Below, one piece after another: positions 25,924 to 37,705 of a DNA stretch of 38,302 bases. Each line of letters begins with the position of its first letter. Positions within the stretch are counted from its first letter, which is position 1. The notes beneath the pieces are model-generated. The model worked only from the letters and a program-made list of their open reading frames with translations. It ran no database searches and was not told the DNA's origin. The position numbers were made by a program, and so were the translations under genes. The DNA lies in assembly GCA_011774835.1 (NCBI GenBank), contig JAACAK010000028.1, forward strand, positions 12,498-50,799, read 5' to 3'. The stretch is from Candidatus Kutchimonas denitrificans. Its GTDB lineage: Bacteria > Gemmatimonadota > Gemmatimonadetes > Palauibacterales > KS3-K002.

Positions 25924-26358
25924 ATGTTCTATTTCGCCTACGGTTCGTTGGCCAACCCCGAACAGATCCAGGAGCTTTGCTCGGAGGTGCGACCGGTGGG
26001 CACCGGCCGCATCCCGCATCACGCCCTCTGTTTCACCGGCCAATCGGAGCGCTGGGGTGGAGGCACCGCGACCATCGGTCTGGCGCCGAATCGCGATCTA
26101 TGGGGCGCGCTGTACGAGATCGACGACGAATGCCGTGAGGCGATCGAGCGGTTCGGCGCGCTGGACGGCTACGTCTGGGCGTTCACCTCGGTCGTGCGGT
26201 CGGAGGGCGAGAGCGTGGATGCCGGTGTTTTGTGCAAGGTGAGAGATCTCCAGCGTCACCCGCCGTCGGACGAGTACATGGCCGTCCTCGAGACAGCCTG
26301 GAAGGAATGGGGTCTGGACGGTCGCCGGATATTGCTCGATGTTGCGCCGAACCTCTAA
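25924..26358 (+). CDS. Gamma-glutamylcyclotransferase-fold protein, possibly inactive
   Basis: A 144-residue protein. The ATG at 25924 follows GGTGAGG; the longer upstream frame lacks family features. The N-terminal loop FYFAYGSLANPEQI is typical of the GGCT/AIG2-like fold, followed by GTGRIPHHALCFTG and WGALYEIDDECREAIERFGALDGYVW. In active enzymes the last block has a catalytic glutamate (D/E-x-F/Y-E-G); here the position reads glycine (RFGALDG), so catalysis by the usual route is doubtful. The second GGCT-fold gene of this window (the first at 19374 keeps the glutamate). Function unknown. Confidence 0.72.
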   Translation: MFYFAYGSLANPEQIQELCSEVRPVGTGRIPHHALCFTGQSERWGGGTATIGLAPNRDLWGALYEIDDECREAIERFGALDGYVWAFTSVVRSEGESVDAGVLCKVRDLQRHPPSDEYMAVLETAWKEWGLDGRRILLDVAPNL

Positions 26359-26423
26359 AGCGCCCCTTACGTCTAACGGCCTCTGCGCCGGCCCTGCTCG
26401 ATGTAAGGATTGAGTGGCCTCCC

Positions 26424-27557
26424 GTGTCCCTTCGGAGCCCGTCCATCGCTTTCGCTTTCGGCTCGACTCTCGCTGCGGCCCTCTGGCCGGGTGTCGGGTG
26501 GGGACAACGACCCGGGCCGATCCTCGAGGTTCCGCCCGGCTTCACGGTCGATCTGATCGCGGGCGATCTGCCGTCGCCGGTGGCGCTGACGTTCGGACCC
26601 GATGGCCGGCTCTACGTGGCGCTCCGCGACGCTGGGCGGGTGGTGGCTTTGGAAGACATCGACGGGGATCGGGCTATCGACCGGGTCGTTACGGCGGTTG
26701 ATGGATTGGCCAGACCGTCCGACCTCGCCTTCCGGAACGGTGAGCTGTGGGTGCTCGACTCGGCGCGTGTGGTTCGGGTCCGCGGTCCTTTCGGCGACGG
26801 AACGGGCGGTCGCGAAGAGATCGCCCTCGACAGCCTCCTCGCCGGCGGTCCGCCGGCGGCCTCGTTCGCGTTCTTTGCCGGGGGCGTGCTCGTGGCGATC
26901 GGGGCCGAATGTGAAACCTGCCCGGCGGGGAACCTCGGCTCCGGTATCGTCGTGAACCTTGTTGCGGAGGATGGCGAGCCACGGCACTGGTCGCGCGGCC
27001 TGCGGCGAGTCGCTGCGATGGCGGTCCAGCCGTCGACCGGGGTGCTTTGGGCGACGGAGACCGGGCCGGCCAGGTGGGGCAGCGATCTGCCCGCCGACGA
27101 GCTGAATACGATTCGTGCCGGTCGGCACTACGGCTGGCCGTACTGCTACGGAAACCGAATCCCGACGCCGGAGTTCGCGGATCCGGCGCGCTGCGATCGT
27201 ACCGAACCACCCGTACTCACCCTCCCGGCGGGCTCGGCTCCGACGGGGATCGTCTTCTATGGCGAGGACGCTTTTCCCAGCGGCTACCGCGGCGATGCCT
27301 TTATCGCACTGGCGGGATCTGTGGCGGGTCCGACGTTCGCCGAGCCTCGCGTGGCTCGGATCAGGTTCGTCGATGGCCGGCCGGTGGCGCTGGAGAACTT
27401 CGTGACGGGCTGGGTCGGTGAAGCCGGGCGGCTCGGCCGGCCGAGCCACCTCGCCGTCGGCCCGGGTGGCGCCCTCTACGTCAGCGATGACCTGGCGGGT
27501 CGTGTCTGGCGGGTAAGCTGGGTCAGCGGAGATATCGGAGAGGATGAAGGGGGCTGA
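26424..27557 (+). CDS. PQQ-dependent sugar/sorbosone dehydrogenase-like protein, secreted
   Basis: A 377-residue protein if started at the GTG at 26424; the longer open frame back to 26232 overlaps the previous gene and is rejected. The binding site is weak, so the start is uncertain. The N-terminus (RSPSIAFAFGSTLAAALWPGVGWGQ) is a signal peptide. The mature part is a six-bladed propeller of the GSDH/sorbosone dehydrogenase family: PPGFTVDLIAGDLPSPVALTFGPDGRLYVAL, ELNTIRAGRHYGWPYCYGN, TGIVFYGEDAFPSGYRGDAFIA and HLAVGPGGALYVSDDLAGRVWRV. Members oxidise sugars with PQQ in the periplasm, but many relatives have no proven activity. A CETC motif could bind metal or form a disulfide. Confidence 0.82.
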   Translation: MSLRSPSIAFAFGSTLAAALWPGVGWGQRPGPILEVPPGFTVDLIAGDLPSPVALTFGPDGRLYVALRDAGRVVALEDIDGDRAIDRVVTAVDGLARPSDLAFRNGELWVLDSARVVRVRGPFGDGTGGREEIALDSLLAGGPPAASFAFFAGGVLVAIGAECETCPAGNLGSGIVVNLVAEDGEPRHWSRGLRRVAAMAVQPSTGVLWATETGPARWGSDLPADELNTIRAGRHYGWPYCYGNRIPTPEFADPARCDRTEPPVLTLPAGSAPTGIVFYGEDAFPSGYRGDAFIALAGSVAGPTFAEPRVARIRFVDGRPVALENFVTGWVGEAGRLGRPSHLAVGPGGALYVSDDLAGRVWRVSWVSGDIGEDEGG

Positions 27558-27684
27558 AGCGGCGATCCTCCACGCCTGCCAACGGACAGACCCCGCGGGG
27601 CAATTCTCCAACCTCGCCCTTTCCCGGCCGCCCCGGTTGCCCTATGTTAAAAGTGATCGCTGGTAGATTCACCTTGGAGCCAAC

Positions 27685-27909
27685 ATGGGAATCGGTAATT
27701 TCGGTTGGACCGAAGGCCTGCTGATCGCCTTCCTCTTTCTGCTGCTGTTCGGTGCTCGCCGACTGCCCGAAATCGGACAGTCGTTGGGAAAGGGAATTCG
27801 TGAGTTCAAGAAGTCCCTGACCAGCTCCGACGACGAACCGCAGGTCGGATCGGGCAGCAACGACCCGGCGCAGGTCGAGTCCCCGCGCCAGAACGAGGAA
27901 GCCCGATAG
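27685..27909 (+). CDS. tatA: Twin-arginine translocase subunit TatA
   Basis: A 74-residue protein with the TatA layout: a short N-terminus (GNFGWTEGL), one membrane helix (LLIAFLFLLLFG, residues about 11-23), the hinge FGARRLPEIG and an amphipathic helix (QSLGKGIREFKKSLTS), then an acidic disordered tail. TatA oligomers form the pore for folded Tat substrates. No TatB/TatC gene is adjacent, so the other subunits lie elsewhere. The start follows CTTGGAGCC. It is monocistronic in appearance and ends near a weak hairpin. Confidence 0.93.
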   Translation: MGIGNFGWTEGLLIAFLFLLLFGARRLPEIGQSLGKGIREFKKSLTSSDDEPQVGSGSNDPAQVESPRQNEEAR

Positions 27910-27913
27910 ACTT

Positions 27914-27931
27914 GCCCTAGGGTGCCAGGGC
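27914..27931 (+). terminator. Possible weak terminator after tatA
   Basis: GCCCT (27914-27918) pairs with AGGGC (27927-27931) around an eight-base loop and is followed by GTTGTT. The stem is short and the T run imperfect. Confidence 0.25.
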
Positions 27932-28003
27932 GTTGTTCCATGGTTCCTCGTTGGAGCGGCGCCCATTTCTGGGTTCTGACTCGGCGTATTCGGCGAAGGA
28001 TCG

Positions 28004-28804
28004 ATGCGAGCTGCCGCTTACTTGACGTCCCGGGAGGCCAGACGGCGTTTGCGAGAGGCGCTTGAAGACGCCTACGATCTCACCATCGCCGCGGATTGGT
28101 CGGAGCTCGACCACCTGATACGGCGCGAGGCCACCGAGGTGATCATCGTCGATCCGGTGCGGCCGGACGTCGTCGAGGTGCCTGCGATCGAGCGTCTGCG
28201 TGCCTACTATCCGTCGCTGCCCGTCGTTCTCTATATGCCGTTCGGGCCCAGTCTGGCCGACGCGCTCCTCCGCCTGGGAAGCATCGGCGTGCACCGGGCG
28301 GTGTTCTTCGATCATGGCGACACGGAGAAGGCGCTGCGGCAGGCGGTGGACGAGGCGGTCGAGTCCTCGGTCCCCGAGACGATCTTGGCGCGTATCCTCG
28401 ACGGGCTGGCCATCGATTCCGCCGGGGTCGAGGGGGCGTTCCGGCTCGCTCTCGGCAACGTCGACACGGTCCGGTCGGCCCTCGATTGGAGCAGCTTCCT
28501 GGACCTGCCGCACCGAACGTTCTATCGAACCTTCCGTGAGTTCGGACTGCCGAGTCCGAAAACGTGTTTGCTCTGGCTCCGCCTCATGTACGCGGCCCGG
28601 TTGCTCGAGGATCCGGGCTACAACCCGTACGACGTCGTGCACCGGCTGGGGTACAGCGCCCCCTCCAACTTCTGGCGCCACGTCCAGGATACACTCGGCC
28701 TCCGGGCCTCCGAGCTCCGTTACGCGGCGACTTTCGAGACGCTCCTCAGGCGCTTCCTGTCGGACCAGCTACGGGCCCGCACCGGCACCGAAGACTCCAG
28801 CTGA
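28004..28804 (+). CDS. AraC-type regulator with degenerate receiver domain
   Basis: A 266-residue protein. The first about 120 residues have an alternating strand/helix order like a response-regulator receiver (EVIIVDPVRPDVVE at the third strand, PSLPVVLYMPFG at the fourth, GVHRAVFFDHGD at the fifth). The acidic pair of the phosphorylation pocket is missing from the first strand and the conserved Thr and Lys positions are not evident. The C-terminal half (about 165-255) has the two helix-turn-helix units of the AraC family (LDLPHRTFYRTFREFGLPSPKTCLLWLRLMYAARLL and DVVHRLGYSAPSNFWRHVQDTLG). So it is probably a DNA-binding regulator that is not controlled by simple phosphotransfer. Targets unknown. 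Confidence 0.78.
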   Translation: MRAAAYLTSREARRRLREALEDAYDLTIAADWSELDHLIRREATEVIIVDPVRPDVVEVPAIERLRAYYPSLPVVLYMPFGPSLADALLRLGSIGVHRAVFFDHGDTEKALRQAVDEAVESSVPETILARILDGLAIDSAGVEGAFRLALGNVDTVRSALDWSSFLDLPHRTFYRTFREFGLPSPKTCLLWLRLMYAARLLEDPGYNPYDVVHRLGYSAPSNFWRHVQDTLGLRASELRYAATFETLLRRFLSDQLRARTGTEDSS

Positions 28805-28831
28805 TCCTGGGTCCCAGCCGGCGGCCGACGA

Positions 28832-29305
28832 CTACGGGCCTTCGCCGAAGTCTCCCACTACCGGCTCGACCGCGCGTTCGAAATCCGAGTAGGCGATCCG
28901 TACCGCCTCCCGGTGGTTACCCGCGTTGAACACGATCTCTTCGTCCTCCGCCAGTCGCTGGTCCACGAACACACGCTGTCCGTAGAGATTCCCAAGCGGC
29001 GGCATGGCGCCCGGCTCACAGCTGGGGAACAGACCGGCGAATTCGGACTCCTCGGCCAGCCGCAGCTCACCCGAGCCGACCAGGTCCTCCAGCAGCTCGG
29101 TCTTCACGTGGTACGAAGCCGGCAGCACCGCCATGATCGGCTCGTCTTCCTCCGTAAAGAAGATCACCGTCTTCGCCCACTCGTACCCGGAGATATGCGT
29201 GACCGCGGCCTCCTCGGCCGCCGTGTACGCCGTCGGGTGCTTGATGACCTCGTAGTCGATCCCTTCCTTCTTCAAGAAATCCTCGACTTCGGGAGCGAGT
29301 GACAT
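28832..29305 (-). CDS. YbaK/EbsC-family aminoacyl-tRNA deacylase
   Basis: A 157-residue protein with the YbaK/ProX fold: FLKKEGIDYEVIKHPTAYTAAEEAAVTHISGYEWAKTVIFF at the N-terminus, MAVLPASYHVKTELLEDLVGSGELRLAEESEF in the centre, and the acceptor loop EPGAMPPLGNLYGQRVFVD. Members hydrolyse mischarged tRNAs such as Ala- or Cys-tRNA-Pro. GxMPPLGNL is a strong family signature and the lysine in EWAKTVIF is at the expected place. It sits last in the minus-strand DNA-maintenance block, 166 bases after polX, so it may have its own promoter. Confidence 0.85.
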   Translation of the reverse strand: MSLAPEVEDFLKKEGIDYEVIKHPTAYTAAEEAAVTHISGYEWAKTVIFFTEEDEPIMAVLPASYHVKTELLEDLVGSGELRLAEESEFAGLFPSCEPGAMPPLGNLYGQRVFVDQRLAEDEEIVFNAGNHREAVRIAYSDFERAVEPVVGDFGEGP

Positions 29306-29424
29306 GGCGTCTCACCTCCGTTCCGCGGCCTTTCCAGCAATGGTTCGGCTCCGTCCAGCTGGCAAACGACCGTAGGGACGTCTGATCGTGGTTGGGTTGG
29401 CTCTCGATACTTACAGGATGGGGG

Positions 29425-29443
29425 TGCCCGGCGCGGTCGGGCA
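29425..29443 (-). terminator. Possible hairpin terminator after polX
   Basis: TGCCCG (29425-29430) pairs with CGGGCA (29438-29443) around a seven-base loop, about 30 bases past the polX stop on the minus strand. There is no T run, so its strength as a terminator is doubtful. Confidence 0.3.
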
Positions 29444-29471
29444 ATAGCGGCGTCGGCGCGGTGGTGCGGCG

Positions 29472-33210
<3,739 letters not shown>

Positions 33211-35685
33211 CTAGCCTTCCTCCGCCGGCTCCGCCGGCTCCTCGCGTCCCCTCGTGGTCTCGGTCTCCGGTTGGCGTCCCTCGCGCACCGGCTTGCCGAA
33301 ATCGCGCCAGCCGGTGGCCCACTCGCGCAGGCGGGCGGCCGCTCTGCCGTAGACCGATTCCGGCGGGAACTCGCCGTCCGCGCCCCGGCTGCCCGCAGGC
33401 AGGCCAGAGAGGATCGTCCAGCCTTCCTCCACCTTGCGGATCGGCCAGACATGGAACCGGCCTGCCCGCACCGCTTCGATCACCTCGTCGGTCAGGACCA
33501 GGTTGGACGCGTTGCGGGCCGGTACGATGACGCCCTGGTCGCCGGTCAGGCCGCGGCGCTGGCACGCGCGGTAGAAGCCTTCGATCTTCGTGGTCACGCC
33601 ACCGATCGGTCGGATGTCGCCGTCCTGATTGAGGGCGCCGGTTATGGCGATCCCCTGGTTCAGCGGCACCTCGGCGATGGCCGAGATCAGAGTGTAAAGC
33701 TCGGCCGCCGACGCGCTGTCGCCTTCCACCTCCTCGTACAGCTGGTCGAACGAGAGGCTGGCCGACATGATCAGCGGATGATCCTGGGCGAACAGGTCGC
33801 CCAGGTATCCGGAGAGGACCAGCACGCCCTTGTTGTGCAACGGACCGCCCAACCGAACCTCACGCTCGATGTCCACCACGCCGCTGGTCCCCATGAACGC
33901 GCTGCACTCGACCTTGATGGGCCGGGCGAATTGGTGCTCGGCCGCCGATAGCACGGCCAGCCCGTACAGCTGGCCGATCTTGTGGCCCTCCGGCTCGACC
34001 GCCAGCGTGTTGTTCTCGATCAGCCTCAACAATTCGCGCTCGGGGCGGTTGACGCGCTTCTCGCGCTCCTCGATCGCCTGGCTGACGTCGGCGAACGTGA
34101 CGGTGTCGCGTCCGGCGCTCCGGGCGAAGAAGGCGGCCTCGCGGACCAGGTCGCCGATGGCGCCGAAGCGGGTGGAGAGGTGGTCACGGTGGCCGGCCAG
34201 GCGCGAGCCGAACTCGACGATCCGGGCGACGGCCTCGGCCTCGAAGGCGGGGAGCGATTCCTCTTCGCAGCGGGCGGCGATGAATGCGGCGTATCCGCGC
34301 TCGGCCGCGCCGTCCCTGTCCATGTACGTGCTGAAATCGGCCCGCACCTTGAACAGCTCCCGGAAGTCCTCGTCGTACGCGTGGAGCATGTAGTAGGTGT
34401 AGGGATCACCGATCAGGATGATTCGACAGCTGAGCGGGATCGGCTCGGGCTTGAGGGTGGTGGTCGCGATCAGGCTGGTGTACTCGATGATCTCCTCCAG
34501 CCTGATCGAGCCGGTGCGCAATGCGTTCTTCAGCGCGGTCCACGCGATCGGCTTCTGCAACAGGTCCGTCGCGTCGAGCAGGAGGTAGCCGCCGTTGGCC
34601 TGGTGTATCGCGCCCGCGGTGATCTGGCTGTAGTCGGCCACCATCGTGCCGAACTCGACGCGGTGCTCGATGCGGCCGATCAGGTTGTGGTAGGTGGGAT
34701 TGTCCTCGCGCACCACGGGCGCTCCGCTGTCGGGCTCGTGGCAGACGATCACGTTCACCTTGTAACGGAGCGTCGGGTCTTCGGCCTCGCCGGGCTGTCG
34801 ACCCTGCGAGCTGGACGCGTCGTCGCCCTCCGCGAAGCGCTCGGCGTTGCGGACGATGTCCTCGGCCATCCGGTTCAGATAGTGCAGGACCGCCGGCACA
34901 TTCTCCCAGCGCGCCTTCACCTCGCCCACGCAGTGGGCCACCACGTCGTGCGCCGCCGATCTCTGCAGGTCGATCACACGACGCTGCGCCTGCCGCTCGA
35001 ATTCACGCGCCTGACGCTGCACTTCGGCAAAGACCTTCTCCATCTCGCGTCGCCTGGCGAGGATCTCCTCGCGCTGCTCCTCGGGCAGCGTTTGGAAGCG
35101 CTTCTCGTCGATGGGCTCGTTCCCCAGCGCGGGAGCCACGACGTAACCCGCCGGCGTCTGGGTGAGCGACACATAGCGCTCCTCCTCCATTTGTTGCTGG
35201 AAGTTCTCGATCAGCGCGCGCTGCTTCTCCATCGCTTCTTCGGCGATCTCGTCGCGCCGCTTGCGAAACTCCTCGCTCTGCAGCGCCTTCGCCAGCGAGG
35301 CCCTGAGCTCGCGGAGCATCGCGGCGACATCATCGCGCAGGTGTGGCCCTCGGCCGGAGGGGAGCTGCAGGGCGCTCGGCTCACGGGCCTCGTCGAAGTT
35401 ATAGACGTAGCACCAGTCGGAGGGCGTCGGCTCATCCGCGGCGCGCGCCTCCAGCAGCTGCCGGATCATCGTCGTTCGGCCGGAGCCAGACAGGCCGGTG
35501 GCGAAGACGTTGTAGCCGGGGTGATCGACCTCGAGGCCGAAGCGAACCGCCTGCATCGCCAGACCCTGGCCGATGCTCTGGCGCAGCGGCTCCACTTCAG
35601 CGGTGGTCTCGAACCCTAGGCTGCCCGGGTCGCAACGTCGTCTCAGAGCGTCTGGCTTTAGAGGAGCTGGTTTCCCGTCGGTCAC
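33211..35685 (-). CDS. Lon-like ATP-dependent protease (LonB/LonC type)
   Basis: An 824-residue protein. The GTG at 35685 with GGAG six bases upstream gives a better start than the GTG at 35763, which overlaps the CBS gene. A Walker A GLSGSGRTT lies near residues 64-72, followed by a long helical insertion (about 120-260, coiled-coil-like) and a second AAA part with QANGGYLLLDATDLL. The Lon protease domain at the C-terminus has Ser657 in VEGDSASAAEL and Lys700 in IGGVTTKIEGFY, spaced 43 as in Lon. The absence of a classical Lon N-domain and the inserted helices match the 'Lon protease family protein' group (YcbZ/LonC-like). Role: protein quality control. First of three packed genes with ligA and polX. 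Confidence 0.9.
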   Translation of the reverse strand: MTDGKPAPLKPDALRRRCDPGSLGFETTAEVEPLRQSIGQGLAMQAVRFGLEVDHPGYNVFATGLSGSGRTTMIRQLLEARAADEPTPSDWCYVYNFDEAREPSALQLPSGRGPHLRDDVAAMLRELRASLAKALQSEEFRKRRDEIAEEAMEKQRALIENFQQQMEEERYVSLTQTPAGYVVAPALGNEPIDEKRFQTLPEEQREEILARRREMEKVFAEVQRQAREFERQAQRRVIDLQRSAAHDVVAHCVGEVKARWENVPAVLHYLNRMAEDIVRNAERFAEGDDASSSQGRQPGEAEDPTLRYKVNVIVCHEPDSGAPVVREDNPTYHNLIGRIEHRVEFGTMVADYSQITAGAIHQANGGYLLLDATDLLQKPIAWTALKNALRTGSIRLEEIIEYTSLIATTTLKPEPIPLSCRIILIGDPYTYYMLHAYDEDFRELFKVRADFSTYMDRDGAAERGYAAFIAARCEEESLPAFEAEAVARIVEFGSRLAGHRDHLSTRFGAIGDLVREAAFFARSAGRDTVTFADVSQAIEEREKRVNRPERELLRLIENNTLAVEPEGHKIGQLYGLAVLSAAEHQFARPIKVECSAFMGTSGVVDIEREVRLGGPLHNKGVLVLSGYLGDLFAQDHPLIMSASLSFDQLYEEVEGDSASAAELYTLISAIAEVPLNQGIAITGALNQDGDIRPIGGVTTKIEGFYRACQRRGLTGDQGVIVPARNASNLVLTDEVIEAVRAGRFHVWPIRKVEEGWTILSGLPAGSRGADGEFPPESVYGRAAARLREWATGWRDFGKPVREGRQPETETTRGREEPAEPAEEG

Positions 35686-35749
35686 GTATGTCTCCGTTCG
35701 AATGGCAGAACGGTCAGGGTTGTCAGGGCACGGCTCGCCGGGTCGACAT

Positions 35750-36022
35750 TCAGGTTTGGACACTTCCGTCGGCGATGGCCCGCACGATATCGGTGGTGGT
35801 GACGATCCCGCGCAACTCCCTCTCGTCCATGACCAGGACGCGATGGATACCGCTGTCCAGCATGTAGCGCGGCGCCTGCTGCACCGTGGCCCGTGACGGC
35901 TGGCTCTTCACCTCACGGGTCATCACGTCGGAGACCGTGTACTCGTCGAGCAGGTTCCAATCGTTCGTGGGGGCGGCCCGGATCCACTGGGACGCGGCGG
36001 TCTCCGCCTCGAGCGATCCCAC
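35750..36022 (-). CDS. Single CBS-domain protein (start uncertain)
   Basis: A 90-residue product from the GTG at 36022. It carries one CBS motif (TVSDVMTREVKSQPSRATVQQAPRYMLDSGIHRVLVMDERELRGIVTTTDIVRAIAD), half of the usual pair, so it should dimerise or partner another protein to bind adenine nucleotides. The frame stays open upstream for about 50 codons with high third-position GC (reading for example GILEFREEASNLQPP), but no ATG, GTG or TTG is found in it before the predicted transcription start. The real N-terminus may be earlier, using a rare start. It lies 64 bases upstream of the Lon-like gene. Confidence 0.65.
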   Translation of the reverse strand: MGSLEAETAASQWIRAAPTNDWNLLDEYTVSDVMTREVKSQPSRATVQQAPRYMLDSGIHRVLVMDERELRGIVTTTDIVRAIADGSVQT

Positions 36023-36146
36023 CGGCTCGCCATGCCGCGTGCCGCCCGCACCCTCGTCGGCCGCGCCGTCCGCCGGGGGCTGCAGGTTGGAAGCCTCCTC
36101 GCGAAACTCCAGGATGCCCGTGGTAGTCGATCTCGATTCAAGCGAT

Positions 36147-36189
36147 ATAGTAACGCGGAGCCGATGCCCCCGTCCATTGAGGACGGGGG
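36147..36189 (-). promoter_or_regulatory. Candidate promoter with overlapping inverted repeat
   Basis: On the minus strand TGGACG and TACTAT (36152-36147) are spaced by 18 bases, giving a start near 36139 for the CBS gene. The -35 falls within a perfect 9-bp inverted repeat, CCCCCGTCC (36167-36175) / GGACGGGGG (36181-36189) with a five-base loop. The repeat could be an operator or a transcription-end hairpin for the upstream msrB gene; it has no T run. Confidence 0.4.
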
Positions 36190-36264
36190 TCGGTGGTCGG
36201 TGCGTCAGAGCGTCACCGCGCCGGTGGGACCCGGATGTTGGACGTTGGGCGCCGGATCTTCCCG

Positions 36265-36675
36265 TCAGTCCTCCTCCGGCTTCGGCTCCAGCTGCAGCGC
36301 CGCCGAATTAATGCAGTAGCGCAGCCCCGTCGGCTCGGGACCGTCCTCGAACACGTGGCCCAGGTGGGCGTCGCAGCTGGCGCACAGCACCTCGGTCCGC
36401 CGCATACCCAGGCTGTTGTCGGGTGCCCTGCTCACCGCGTCGGGGTCCGCCGGGCGGGTGAAACTGGGCCACCCGGTGCCGGAATCGTACTTCGCTTCGG
36501 ACTCGAAAACGGGGCTGCCGCAGCACACACAGCGGTAGGTCCCCGGCTGTTTGGTATCCCAGTACTCGCCGCTGAAGGCGCGCTCGGTGCCCTTCTCGCG
36601 GGTGATTCGATACTGTTCCGGAGTGAGTTCCTTCTTCCACTCGGCTTCGCTCTTCTTGATTTTGTCGTCGCCCAC
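36265..36675 (-). CDS. msrB: Peptide-methionine (R)-S-oxide reductase MsrB
   Basis: A 136-residue enzyme, near full family length, with no signal peptide, so cytoplasmic. It reduces methionine R-sulfoxide in proteins. The two zinc CxxC pairs are visible: Cys49/Cys52 in YRCVCCG and Cys98/Cys101 in [17 protein letters not shown]. The catalytic cysteine is Cys121 in [13 protein letters not shown]. Blocks [13 protein letters not shown] and GMRRTEVLC complete the fold. The gene is divergent from the MBL-fold hydrolase gene. A truncated msrQ at the window end makes methionine sulfoxide repair a local theme. Confidence 0.95.
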   Translation of the reverse strand: MGDDKIKKSEAEWKKELTPEQYRITREKGTERAFSGEYWDTKQPGTYRCVCCGSPVFESEAKYDSGTGWPSFTRPADPDAVSRAPDNSLGMRRTEVLCASCDAHLGHVFEDGPEPTGLRYCINSAALQLEPKPEED

Positions 36676-36793
36676 TTCTTCCTCCTTCGATCTGGCGCTC
36701 GTTTCTCTGACATGGTAAACCCAACTTGCGGGAACCGCGAGTCGGTCCGTAGAATGGTGCCCTGCCTATACCCCAACCAGCGAGGTGAGAGCC

Positions 36794-37699
36794 GTGATCT
36801 TTCCAAGACGATACGCCGCTGTCATGCTCCTGCTGCTCGCGGTCGCCGCCGCGCCGGCCTTCGCCCAGCAGGAGGTCGAGGTCGTGGCCACCGAGGTCGG
36901 GCCCGGCCTCTACATGATCACCGGCGACGGCGGCAATATCGGCGTTTCGGCCGGGGAAGACGGGGTCTTCCTGATCGATGACCAGTACGCGCCGCTGACC
37001 GACGAGATCGTGGCCGTGATCCGCGGCTTCAGCGACGAGCCCATTCGTTTCGTCCTCAACACTCACTGGCATTTCGATCACACCGGCGGCAACGAGAATC
37101 TCGGTGAGATGGGGGCACTGATCGTCGCTCACGACAACGTTCGTCGCCGCATGAGCGTGGAGCAGTTCATCGAGGGACTGGACATGACAGTCGAACCGTC
37201 TCCGGAAAGCGCCCTGCCCGTCGTCACGTTCGGTCAGGACGTCACCTTCCACCTCAACGATCTGGAGATACACACGTTCCACGTCGAGCACGCGCACACC
37301 GATGGGGACGCGATCGTCCTCTTCCGCGGCGCCGACGTGATCCACATGGGGGACGTCTACTTCAACGGACTCTATCCGTTCATCGACATCTCGTCAGGCG
37401 GTTCGCTCGACGGGACTATCACCGCCACGCGGGACGCGCTGGAGATGATCGGCGATGAGACCCGGGTGATCCCCGGCCACGGCCCGCTCTCCAACAAGGC
37501 CGAAATGGCGGACTACCTGTCGATGCTGATTCAGGTTCGCGCCAACGTCACCGCGCTGATCGAGCAGGGCCTGGACCGCGACGCGGTGATCGCGGCGAAG
37601 CCCAGCGCCGAGTGGGATGAGACCTGGGGGGCCCAGCTCCTGTCACCCGAGCAGTTCATCGGCACAGTCTACGACGACCTGTCGCGGCGCCGCGACTGA
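36794..37699 (+). CDS. Secreted MBL-fold metallo-hydrolase
   Basis: A 301-residue protein started at GTG 36794, seven bases after GAGGTGA; a GTG at 36785 would add three residues. The signal peptide is IFPRRYAAVMLLLLAVAAAPAFAQ. The metallo-beta-lactamase fold has LNTHWHFDHTGGN (first zinc motif HxHxDH), later HVEHAHTDGDAIV, MGDVYFNGLYPF and the final PGHGP histidine. This arrangement and the export suggest the B3-like/SoxH-like group, whose members include beta-lactamases and unrelated hydrolases; substrate cannot be assigned. It sits between msrB and msrQ and ends six bases from the convergent msrQ stop. Confidence 0.88.
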   Translation: MIFPRRYAAVMLLLLAVAAAPAFAQQEVEVVATEVGPGLYMITGDGGNIGVSAGEDGVFLIDDQYAPLTDEIVAVIRGFSDEPIRFVLNTHWHFDHTGGNENLGEMGALIVAHDNVRRRMSVEQFIEGLDMTVEPSPESALPVVTFGQDVTFHLNDLEIHTFHVEHAHTDGDAIVLFRGADVIHMGDVYFNGLYPFIDISSGGSLDGTITATRDALEMIGDETRVIPGHGPLSNKAEMADYLSMLIQVRANVTALIEQGLDRDAVIAAKPSAEWDETWGAQLLSPEQFIGTVYDDLSRRRD

Positions 37700-37705
37700 G
37701 GGCGG

